Of a stretch of DNA of 64,000 nucleotides, positions 27,537 to 34,666 are shown one piece after another (positions within the stretch are counted from its first letter, which is position 1; every line of letters starts with the position of its first letter). The stretch comes from an uncultured Clostridiaceae bacterium (lineage in GTDB: Bacteria; Bacillota; Clostridia; TANB77; CAG-465), in NCBI GenBank assembly GCA_947381905.1, contig CANCXL010000007.1, positions 1 to 64,000 of the forward strand. Direction: 5' to 3'. Below the pieces are notes generated by a model. That model was given only the letters and a program-made list of their open reading frames with translations. It did not search any database and was not told where the DNA came from. Position numbers and translations under genes: made by a program.

Positions 27537-28613
27537 ATGAAAAAGATTGCAATTATGACAGCTGGTGGAGATTGTGCAGGACTTAATAGTGCAATTAAGT
27601 CTGTAGTTATGACAGCAAATATTCAAGGAATTGAAGTACTAGGAATAATGGATGGTTATATAGGATTTGTTGAAGGAAAATATACAAATTTAGATGAAGA
27701 AATTGTAAGAAGTATTGAAACTAAAGGTGGAACAATGCTTGGTTCTTCAAATAAAGAGTGTCCATTTCATTATTATAATAAAAAAACAAGAACTTTTGAA
27801 GATAGAGTAGATGAAGCTATAGAAAAAATAAGAGAACAGGGTGTAGAAGGTATGATTATTATTGGAGGAGACGGAACACTAGATTCTGCAAGGGTTATTC
27901 ATGAACATGGAATGCCTGCAGTTGGAATTCCTAAAACAATAGATAATGACATGTCTGCATCAGAACCTACTATTGGGTTTCAAACTGCAATTGATGCTGC
28001 AGTTGATGCAATAAGAAAATTAATAACTACAGCATATTCTCATAGAAGAGTAATGGTCGTTGAACTTATGGGTAGAACATCGGGATATCTTACCTTATAT
28101 GCAGGTTTTGCTTCTGGTGCAGATATTATTCTTTTACCAGAGCAAGATTATAGCTTAAAAGTAGTTTGTGACCGAGTAGATGAAATAATGAAATCCGGAA
28201 AGAGATATGTAATAATTGCAGTATCTGAAGCTGCAAAAGAAAAAGGCGGAGAAGAGACAATTGCAATGCTTGTAAAAGACAGCTTTGAGCAAAAAAGATA
28301 TGGTGGTGTATCTCAAAAACTTGCAGCACAAATTGAACAACTTACAGGATATGAGACTAGAGCGACAATTCTTGGTCATATTCAAAGAGGTGGAGAGCCA
28401 ACAACATCTGATATTATTTTAGGTGCAAGACTTGGAAATGCTGCATGTAAATTGCTAATTAATGGAGAAGCTGGAAATATTGTAGGAAATAGAGGCGGAA
28501 AGATTATGAAGATGCCATTTCCAAAAGAAAGAGAACCAAGATTACTTAATATGGATGAAGACGATTTGTGTAAAACTGCAAAAGATATGGGCGTATGCTT
28601 TGGACAGGAGTAG
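27537..28613 (+). CDS. pfkA: 6-phosphofructokinase (ATP or PPi donor uncertain)
   Basis: A 358-residue PFK converting fructose-6-P to the 1,6-bisphosphate. The donor-site pair is Gly113 in GGDGT (as in ATP enzymes) and Lys133 in PKTIDND (as in PPi enzymes; ATP enzymes usually have PGTIDND). The G/K combination marks the mixed-substrate group, whose members use ATP or PPi. Other motifs MGRTSGYL and GHIQRGGEPT are intact. About 40 residues longer than the Bacillus enzyme. It follows rpe-alkD by 13 nt, so sugar-phosphate enzymes share the operon. Confidence 0.93.
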   Translation: MKKIAIMTAGGDCAGLNSAIKSVVMTANIQGIEVLGIMDGYIGFVEGKYTNLDEEIVRSIETKGGTMLGSSNKECPFHYYNKKTRTFEDRVDEAIEKIREQGVEGMIIIGGDGTLDSARVIHEHGMPAVGIPKTIDNDMSASEPTIGFQTAIDAAVDAIRKLITTAYSHRRVMVVELMGRTSGYLTLYAGFASGADIILLPEQDYSLKVVCDRVDEIMKSGKRYVIIAVSEAAKEKGGEETIAMLVKDSFEQKRYGGVSQKLAAQIEQLTGYETRATILGHIQRGGEPTTSDIILGARLGNAACKLLINGEAGNIVGNRGGKIMKMPFPKEREPRLLNMDEDDLCKTAKDMGVCFGQE

Positions 28614-28616
28614 AAT

Positions 28617-28970
28617 ATGAATATAGTATTTATTGAGTATCCTAAATGCTCTACTTGTAAAAAGGCAAAAGCATTTTTGGAAAATAGAAATATTAAATTT
28701 GAAGACAGGAATATTGTAGAGAATAATCCTAATGCTAAAGAACTTGAAGAATGGATACGAGTAAGTAATATTCCTATAAATAAATTTTTTAATACAAGTG
28801 GAATATTATATAGACAGATGGAATTATCTAAAAAACTCGCTAATTTGAGTGATAGCGAAAAAATAAAAATTCTTTCTTCAAATGGTATGCTTGTAAAAAG
28901 ACCATTACTAATTTTAGAAAATAAAGTATTAATTGGTTTTAAAGAAAAAGAATGGGAAAATGAAATATAA
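28617..28970 (+). CDS. ArsC/Spx family thioredoxin-fold protein
   Basis: A 117-residue protein with CSTCKKAK (CxxC redox pair) at the N-terminus, FEDRNIVENNP and VKRPLLI with the cis-Pro. This is the arsenate reductase-like/YffB/Spx family. It lacks other ars genes nearby, so an arsenate role is not implied; small redox or regulatory roles are equally likely. Begins 3 nt after pfkA and ends the operon. Confidence 0.85.
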   Translation: MNIVFIEYPKCSTCKKAKAFLENRNIKFEDRNIVENNPNAKELEEWIRVSNIPINKFFNTSGILYRQMELSKKLANLSDSEKIKILSSNGMLVKRPLLILENKVLIGFKEKEWENEI

Positions 28971-28978
28971 TAGTAAAG

Positions 28979-29006
28979 AAGCGTTACGAAATTGTAACGC
29001 TTTTTG
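28979..29006 (+). terminator. Terminator of the rpe-alkD/pfkA/arsC-like operon
   Basis: A 9-bp stem AAGCGTTAC/GTAACGCTT with a 6-nt loop and T5. Confidence 0.9.
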
Positions 29007-29033
29007 TCAATTATTAAGATATTACTAAAAAAC

Positions 29034-29047
29034 CGAACTTTTGTTTG
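29034..29047 (+). promoter_or_regulatory. LexA operator 1 (CGAAC-TTTT-GTTTG)
   Basis: Matches the Gram-positive SOS box CGAAC-N4-GTTYG and overlaps the -35 of the lexA promoter. It would allow LexA to repress its own gene. Confidence 0.85.
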
Positions 29048-29073
29048 ACAATAAAAAAACGATATGGTATAAT
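29045..29073 (+). promoter_or_regulatory. lexA promoter
   Basis: TTGACA (29045-29050), a 17-nt spacer and TATAAT (29068-29073), fully consensus, with operators at both ends. Confidence 0.9.
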
Positions 29074-29078
29074 CTAAT

Positions 29079-29092
29079 CAAACATTAGTTTG
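29079..29092 (+). promoter_or_regulatory. LexA operator 2 (CAAAC-ATTA-GTTTG)
   Basis: A second 14-bp SOS-type dyad just downstream of the -10, covering the expected start of transcription. Confidence 0.75.
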
Positions 29093-29106
29093 AAAGGGGA
29101 ATGAAT

Positions 29107-29718
29107 ATGAGTGATACAACTACTTTAAACGATAAAGAGCAAAAAGTATTAGAATATATAAAAAAACAAATTAAAGATACTGGATATCCACCATCTGTAA
29201 GAGAAATTTGTGCAGCACTTGGATTTAAATCTACTTCTTCTGCACACCAATATATATGGAGACTTGCAGAAAAAGGATATATAGATAAAGGTGATTTAAA
29301 AACAAGAGCGATAAGAGTTGTCGGTTCTGAATCAACTATATCTGTACCAATAGTTGGTAAAGTTGCTGCAGGAGAACCAATACTTGCAACAGAAAATATA
29401 GAAGATTATATGTCAATAGGAGAAAGTTTCTTTTCTAAAGACTCTTTAAAAAACGATAATTTCATTTTAAAAGTACAAGGCGAAAGCATGATTGAAGCTG
29501 GAATAAATGATGGAGACTATATTATTGTTTCTAAACAATCTACAGCAAGAAATGGACAAATTGTTGTTGCTATGATTGATGGAGATGCAACAGTAAAAAC
29601 TTTCTATAAAGAGGCTGGATATATTAGACTTCAACCAGAAAACTCAACAATGGATCCAATTATTGTTAAAGATTGTCAAATCGTTGGTAAAGTTATTGGA
29701 TTATTTAGAAAGATATAA
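29107..29718 (+). CDS. lexA: LexA repressor
   Basis: A 203-residue SOS repressor that cleaves itself when RecA is activated. The N-terminal winged helix contains TGYPPSVREICAALGFKS. The cleavage site is Ala88-Gly89 (VAAGEP), and the catalytic dyad is Ser127 (QGESMIEAGI) and Lys164 (DATVKTFY). ATG 29107 is preferred over 29101 because AGGGGA at 29095-29100 abuts the first ATG. Two operators show autoregulation. Confidence 0.97.
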   Translation: MSDTTTLNDKEQKVLEYIKKQIKDTGYPPSVREICAALGFKSTSSAHQYIWRLAEKGYIDKGDLKTRAIRVVGSESTISVPIVGKVAAGEPILATENIEDYMSIGESFFSKDSLKNDNFILKVQGESMIEAGINDGDYIIVSKQSTARNGQIVVAMIDGDATVKTFYKEAGYIRLQPENSTMDPIIVKDCQIVGKVIGLFRKI

Positions 29719-29734
29719 ATAGTTTAACTAGAAA

Positions 29735-30133
29735 ATGCATATGAATAAAGTAAGAAGATTTATACCAATAATAATATTTATATTATATTTAGTAGTATTA
29801 GAAATATATTTTTGGAATAATACAGATCAATGTGGTTTGGGTTTTGGAATGATAACACATGGCTCTATTTTCCCAATTTTAGTCTTTGTAATATCATTAA
29901 TTTATAGCTTAACAACTAAAAGTAAGAAAAAATATTTTTTAGCGTTATTATTTGGAATTTTAATTATGATATTTGAAGTTACTACATACGAATTGTTAAA
30001 TGGTAGCATAAATTTATCTGTTATTCTTTTAGGATTAATATATAGTGTAGTATCTTTAATAGGAATATTTTTAGGAAATCTAAGAAAAAACAATAAAAAG
30101 AGTGAATTTATGTTCACTCTTTTTTCACTTTAA
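29735..30133 (+). CDS. Polytopic membrane protein, unknown
   Basis: A 132-residue protein with four predicted helices, roughly residues 7-27, 43-60, 66-86 and 94-115. No SD is visible before either candidate Met (29735, 29741), so its start is uncertain. Its last dozen codons are the terminator hairpin itself. It follows lexA by 16 nt without an intervening terminator and may be part of the SOS transcript. Confidence 0.55.
   Translation: MHMNKVRRFIPIIIFILYLVVLEIYFWNNTDQCGLGFGMITHGSIFPILVFVISLIYSLTTKSKKKYFLALLFGILIMIFEVTTYELLNGSINLSVILLGLIYSVVSLIGIFLGNLRKNNKKSEFMFTLFSL
30095..30125 (+). terminator. Terminator embedded in the 3' end of the membrane protein gene
   Basis: A 12-bp stem AAAAAGAGTGAA/TTCACTCTTTTT with a 6-nt loop. 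It lies inside the coding sequence, 8 nt before the stop. Confidence 0.85.
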
Positions 30134-30153
30134 AATGCATTTTTCATACAATA
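30127..30153 (+). promoter_or_regulatory. Candidate sigma-K promoter of dpaB
   Basis: AC at 30127-30128, 16 nt, then CATACAATA at 30145-30153. This matches the late mother-cell sigma-K pattern AC-N16-CATANNNTA; the -10 also fits sigma-E. Transcription would begin almost at the SD, which is unusually close. Confidence 0.45.
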
Positions 30154-30171
30154 TATTATTGGAGGTGGAAT

Positions 30172-30750
30172 ATGCTTGAAAATTTAAACATTGGTCTTGG
30201 TATTACAGGATCTTTTTGTAATTTCCCAAGAATTAAAGCATTAATTGATGCTTTAAAACAAGAAAAAGTAAATAAAATAATTCCAATAGTATCTTCTGTT
30301 ACAAATACATACGACACTAGATTTTTTGTAAAAGACAATTTTATAGAAATGCTTGAAAGAGAAACAGGTCAAAAAGTAATAGATAATATTGTTGCAGCAG
30401 AACCTATTGGTCCTAAAGATATGATTGATATAATGATAATTGTACCATGTACTGGAAATACAGTTGCAAAGCTTGCAAATGGGATAACAGATAGCGCTGT
30501 ATTAATGGCTACTAAAGGACATATTAGAAATAATAAGCCAGTTGTTATTGGTATTTCAACAAACGATGGACTTGGTGCAAACTTTAAAAATATAGGTCTA
30601 CTTTATGATACAAAGAATTTTTATTTTGTACCATTTATGCAAGATGATTACAAGAAAAAGCCAAAGTCTTTAGTACTAGATTATACTAAAGTAATGGACA
30701 CAATAAAACTTGCAAGACAAGGAGAACAGATACAACCACTTCTTGTTTGA
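30172..30750 (+). CDS. dpaB: Dipicolinate synthase subunit B
   Basis: A 192-residue flavoprotein subunit (SpoVFB) of dipicolinate synthase, made in the mother cell, which oxidises dihydrodipicolinate to the spore-core chelator dipicolinate. Signature elements are GLGITGSFCNF, IIPIVSSVTNTYDTRF, PCTGNTVAKLANGITDSAVLMATKGHIRN and GISTNDGLGANFKNIG. Subunit A (spoVFA/dpaA), normally the adjacent upstream gene, is not in this window. SD GGAGGTGG. It strongly supports an endospore former. Confidence 0.93.
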   Translation: MLENLNIGLGITGSFCNFPRIKALIDALKQEKVNKIIPIVSSVTNTYDTRFFVKDNFIEMLERETGQKVIDNIVAAEPIGPKDMIDIMIIVPCTGNTVAKLANGITDSAVLMATKGHIRNNKPVVIGISTNDGLGANFKNIGLLYDTKNFYFVPFMQDDYKKKPKSLVLDYTKVMDTIKLARQGEQIQPLLV

Positions 30751-30775
30751 CATTTTTTAAAATCTCATATATACT
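30747..30775 (+). promoter_or_regulatory. Possible promoter overlapping the dpaB stop
   Basis: TTGACA (30747-30752), a 17-nt spacer and TATACT (30770-30775). The implied start lies at the SD of the next gene, so the leader would be very short. Confidence 0.45.
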
Positions 30776-30790
30776 TTTAGTGGTGATAAA

Positions 30791-31396
30791 ATGAATAAAG
30801 AATTTTCAAATATCATTATTTTTAACAATAAAGGGATTTTGGAGATAAAAGAAAAGCTAGAGAAAATAATGGTAGATTTAGGATATGAGCAAGCAGAAGA
30901 TAATAATTACAAATATTACATAAATATAATTAATGATGATATAAATAATATATGTGTTGTTAATTCAAATTTTTTTGAATTTGAAGGCTTGGATCAAAAT
31001 AAAAGTGTAATTAGAAAGATTGCTAAAAGAGTTGCTCAAGATACATTTATGGTAAGTTCTAAAGAAGATTTTGCTATAGTAGAAAAATATAGCTTTAATA
31101 AAAGAATATATGACTATATTTGCTTTGGAAATGTAGAAAAGCTACAAAGTTTTGGATATGATGAATCATATGCAAACTATATGTATAAAGAAATATGGAA
31201 AAACCATTTTGTTGGAAGAAATACGATAGAAAATGTAGATAAACTTATAAACGAAGAAAAAACTTTTTTTAATCCATATGAAATAATTGTAGAAATATTA
31301 AAACTATATGGCCTAAAATATGAACTTATTGTTTATAATAATAATGACAATATCAGTTCATATGAATATAAAACTCAAAAAATATTTTTTAAATAA
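30791..31396 (+). CDS. Hypothetical protein downstream of dpaB
   Basis: A 201-residue soluble acidic protein with no recognised domain, no membrane segment and no signal peptide. SD AGTGGTGAT precedes the ATG. The first half looks alpha/beta (IIIFNNKGILEIKEKLEKI), the second helical. It may be read from dpaB or from the promoter overlapping the dpaB stop. It converges on a frameshifted small gene. Confidence 0.6.
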   Translation: MNKEFSNIIIFNNKGILEIKEKLEKIMVDLGYEQAEDNNYKYYINIINDDINNICVVNSNFFEFEGLDQNKSVIRKIAKRVAQDTFMVSSKEDFAIVEKYSFNKRIYDYICFGNVEKLQSFGYDESYANYMYKEIWKNHFVGRNTIENVDKLINEEKTFFNPYEIIVEILKLYGLKYELIVYNNNDNISSYEYKTQKIFFK

Positions 31397-31423
31397 AAAA
31401 GCTCCTCAATAGAGGAGTTTTTT
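31396..31423. terminator. Bidirectional terminator
   Basis: AAAAGCTCCTC-AATA-GAGGAGTTTTTT: GC-rich stem with T runs on both strands. It serves the hypothetical gene on the left and the frameshifted gene on the right. Confidence 0.88.
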
Positions 31424-31754
31424 CTAATAAATTAGCATATTGTTATAAAGCTCTAAAAGTACGTTTTCTTCCTTTTTGTAATCATAGTAATATAATTTAT
31501 CAAAAAAGAATAATGCTTCAAATTTAGCATAAAATAGAGCAAACAAAGAATATATTCTGTTATTTTTATGATTTTTAAAATCTTTTTGCTTAATGCTTAT
31601 AAGTTTTCCACGAAAATAGTTATATGTAAGTTCGTATCTTATTTGTGCATTATTTGCGCTATAATAAATAACATCTCCGTCCTTTGTTCATTTGAATAAT
31701 AGGTAATAGATTTTCGTCTAAAAAAATTTTTTTAATGGTTCCATGAGTTTCCAT
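31424..31754 (-). pseudogene. Frameshifted small gene (about 109 residues if repaired)
   Basis: On the minus strand ATG at 31754 has an excellent SD (AAAGGAGTGA). The frame reads METHGTIKKIFLDENLLPI and then runs into a stop after about 31 codons. Removing one G near 31680 continues it as NKDGDVIYYSANNAQIRYE and on to a TAG at 31424-31426, just at the bidirectional terminator. The span of 331 nt equals 110 codons plus one base, exactly as expected for a one-base insertion. The repaired protein is soluble, Tyr/Lys-rich, with no recognised family. Either a recent pseudogene or an assembly error in a G/A run. Confidence 0.75.
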
Positions 31755-31803
31755 AATTATTCACTCCTTTTAAATAAATTATTATATTTAATATTATAAC
31801 ACA

Positions 31804-31934
31804 GTTAACATAAGAAGTAAATATTACTATGTTAAATTTAATAATATTGAATAAAAATTATATTTGTAAATATATTGTTATATAAAAATTATTATTTTTC
31901 TTTATTTTATGTTAAATATATGTTATAATAACAT
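31804..31934. promoter_or_regulatory. Repeated ATGTTAA dyads upstream of rimO
   Basis: GTTAACAT (31804-31811) faces ATGTTAA (31829-31835). A further ATGTTAA at 31909-31915 is followed by the dyad ATGTTA-TAA-TAACAT (31920-31934), which contains the only good -10 (TATAAT 31924-31929). The layout fits a repressor or activator site controlling rimO-rho and perhaps the divergent small gene. No regulator can be named. Confidence 0.4.
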
Positions 31935-31958
31935 GTGTAAAATTAAGGAGGATGAAAG

Positions 31959-33290
31959 ATGAATGTAGGTCTTGTAACCTTAGGATGTACAAAGAATCAA
32001 GTAGATAGTGAAATGATACTTGGATGCTTTAAATCTCAAGGATTTAATATAGTAAATCAAGTAGAAGATGCAGATATAATTGTTGTTAATACTTGTGGAT
32101 TTATAGAATCTGCTAAAGTAGAAGCAATAGATACTATTTTAGAGATGGCAGACTGTAAACAGTATGGAAATTGCAAGGCATTAATTGTAACAGGATGCTT
32201 AGCTAAAAGATATAAATCTCAAATAATTGAGTCTATGCCAGAAGTAGATTTGGTAATTGGTGTAGATGAATATGAAAATCTACCAGAAATTCTATCAAAC
32301 TTTTTTAGTCAAAGTAATTTATTAAATCATTACAAGTTTAATCAAAAATTAGATTTTAATAATAGAATAATATCTTCAACATACCCTTTAGCTTATATAA
32401 GAATATCAGATGGTTGTGATAACAAATGTAGTTATTGTGCAATACCATTAATTCGTGGACCATTTAAAAGTAGACAAATGGAAGATATATTAAAAGAAGT
32501 TGAAGATTTAGCTAAAAAAGGAATTAAAGAGTTTTGTGTTATTTCTCAGGATACATCTAAATATGGCTTAGATATATATGGGGAATTAAAACTTGCCGAA
32601 TTACTAAAAAAGATGTCACAAATTGAGGGCGTAAAATGGATTAGAATTTTATATATGTATTTATTTGAAACAACAGATGAATTAATAGATGAAATTGGAA
32701 AAAATCCTAAAGTTTGTTCTTATTTTGATATTCCAATACAACACTTAAATGACAAAATGTTAAAGGATATGAACAGACATGATACAAAAGAAATTATATA
32801 TGATAGAATAAAAAGAATTAGAGAGATTGTCCCAGATGCAATACTTAGAACAACTTGCATTGTTGGATTCCCAGGAGAGACTAAAGAGGAGTTTGAAGAG
32901 CTTATTGATGGAATTAAAGAATTAAAATTTGATAGACTTGGTGCGTTTACATATTCAAGAGAAGAAGATACCAAAAGCTATGATATGGAAAATCAAATCG
33001 ATGAGGATGTAAAAGATCAAAGATTAAAAGAGCTTTTCGATGTTCAAAAAGAGATATCTTTAAATAAAAATAAGGAAAGACTTGGTGCAGAGTACGAGGT
33101 TATTGTAGAGGATGTATCAGAAGATGATGAGTATTTTATATGTAGATCAATGCTTGAAGCTCCAGATGTTGATGGAAGAATATATATAAAGATAGACGAA
33201 GAAAGCAGTAAAAAAGTAATAATAGGTGAATATACAAATGTAAGAATTATAGACTATAATGAGTATGATTTGTTTGCAACCATAATTTAG
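31959..33290 (+). CDS. rimO: Ribosomal protein S12 (Asp88) methylthiotransferase RimO
   Basis: A 443-residue radical SAM methylthiotransferase. The N-terminal UPF0004 domain supplies cluster Cys in LGCTKNQVDSE, NTCGFI and TGCLAKRY. The radical SAM motif is CDNKCSYCAIPLIRG, and a C-terminal TRAM domain follows. RimO rather than MiaB is indicated by GxVTLGCTKNQVDSE and SDGCDNKCSYC. SD AAGGAGG. Followed 9 nt later by rho. Confidence 0.95.
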   Translation: MNVGLVTLGCTKNQVDSEMILGCFKSQGFNIVNQVEDADIIVVNTCGFIESAKVEAIDTILEMADCKQYGNCKALIVTGCLAKRYKSQIIESMPEVDLVIGVDEYENLPEILSNFFSQSNLLNHYKFNQKLDFNNRIISSTYPLAYIRISDGCDNKCSYCAIPLIRGPFKSRQMEDILKEVEDLAKKGIKEFCVISQDTSKYGLDIYGELKLAELLKKMSQIEGVKWIRILYMYLFETTDELIDEIGKNPKVCSYFDIPIQHLNDKMLKDMNRHDTKEIIYDRIKRIREIVPDAILRTTCIVGFPGETKEEFEELIDGIKELKFDRLGAFTYSREEDTKSYDMENQIDEDVKDQRLKELFDVQKEISLNKNKERLGAEYEVIVEDVSEDDEYFICRSMLEAPDVDGRIYIKIDEESSKKVIIGEYTNVRIIDYNEYDLFATII

Positions 33291-33299
33291 GAGGTAAAT

Positions 33300-34604
33300 A
33301 TGTACACTAAAGAAAGTTTAAAAAATTCTACTTTAGTAGAATTAAGAAAAATAGCTGAAAGTTTAAAGCTTGAGGGATACGAAAGATTAAAGAAAGAATA
33401 TTTAGTAGAAGAAATAATTAAAAATTTAGAAGAAAGTAACGAAATAGATGAGAAGGTAAATATACAAATTGAAAATCCAGAAACAGACTATATTACTGAG
33501 GGAATACTTGAAGTAATGCCTGATGGATATGGATTTTTACGTAGCGATAATTATCTTCCTGGAAATAAAGATGTATATGTATCAGCAGTACAAATTAGAA
33601 GATTTAAACTTGCAACAGGGGATAAATTAAAAGGTATTGCAAGATTTACTACTGATCCACAAAACAAATTTCCATCACTTATATATGTTGATGCAATAAA
33701 CGATGATAGAGTGGAACAGGCTCTTAAGAGACGTTCTTTTGATACACTAATTCCTATTTATCCTGAAGAGAGACTACGTTTAGAAACAGTACCAAAAGAA
33801 TATGCTACAAGACTTATAGATTTACTAGCACCAATTGGAAAAGGGCAACGTGGACTTATTGTTGCACAACCTAAAGCTGGTAAAACAACATTGTTAAAGC
33901 AAATTGCAAATGGAATAATAAAAAATAATCCTAATGTAAAACTAATGGTATTACTAATAGATGAAAGACCAGAAGAAGTTACAGACATTGAACGTTCAAT
34001 TGATGCAGAGGTTATTCATTCAACTTTTGATGAATCTCCTGAACATCACATTAAAGTGTCAAAAATGGTAATTGAAAGAGCTAAAAGACTTGTTGAACAA
34101 AACAAAGACGTAGTAATTTTACTAGATAGTTTAACAAGACTTACAAGAGCAAGCAATTTAGAAGTTGATCCAAGTGGAAAAACTCTATCTGGTGGTCTTG
34201 ATCCTGCTTCATTATATTTTCCAAAGAAATTTTTTGGAGCAGCAAGAAATATTGAAAATGGCGGTAGTCTTACAATTCTTGCTACAACATTAGTAGAGAC
34301 TGGTAGTAGAATGGACGATATGATATTTGAGGAATTTAAAGGAACTGGAAATATGGAAATATTTTTAGATAGAAAATTATCTGAAAGAAGAATATTCCCA
34401 GCTATAGATATATATAAATCTAGCACAAGAAGAGAGGATTTATTATTTGAATCAAAAGAGCAAGAGGTATCTACATATATTAGAAGATTACTTGCACAAT
34501 CTAATAATGCTGAAATGGTAGAAAAAATAATGAATATACTTGTTAAAACTAAAAATAATGAAGATTTTATGAAAGTTTTTCTAGAAAATCTTAAGAAGAA
34601 ATAG
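33300..34604 (+). CDS. rho: Transcription termination factor Rho
   Basis: A 434-residue hexameric RNA helicase. Residues 1-45 form the Rho N helix domain (LVELRKIAESLKLEGYERLKK). The cold-shock-like RNA-binding domain contains DGYGFLRSDNYLPGNKDVYVS. The ATPase has Walker A PKAGKTTLLK, LIDERPEEVTDI and the Q/R-loop region with LDPASLYFPKKFFGAARN. Complete for the short Gram-positive form. SD AGGAGGTAA. No terminator separates it from rimO. Confidence 0.97.
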   Translation: MYTKESLKNSTLVELRKIAESLKLEGYERLKKEYLVEEIIKNLEESNEIDEKVNIQIENPETDYITEGILEVMPDGYGFLRSDNYLPGNKDVYVSAVQIRRFKLATGDKLKGIARFTTDPQNKFPSLIYVDAINDDRVEQALKRRSFDTLIPIYPEERLRLETVPKEYATRLIDLLAPIGKGQRGLIVAQPKAGKTTLLKQIANGIIKNNPNVKLMVLLIDERPEEVTDIERSIDAEVIHSTFDESPEHHIKVSKMVIERAKRLVEQNKDVVILLDSLTRLTRASNLEVDPSGKTLSGGLDPASLYFPKKFFGAARNIENGGSLTILATTLVETGSRMDDMIFEEFKGTGNMEIFLDRKLSERRIFPAIDIYKSSTRREDLLFESKEQEVSTYIRRLLAQSNNAEMVEKIMNILVKTKNNEDFMKVFLENLKKK

Positions 34605-34666
34605 ACAAATTTTAAATTTAATTATAAAATTAATATATAAATTATACTTAAAGTGAGGTAGTTTTT

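Noticed and set aside
28617-28970. Arsenic resistance operon suggested by the ArsC-like protein
   Set aside because: No arsR, arsB or acr3 nearby; the family includes Spx and other redox proteins.
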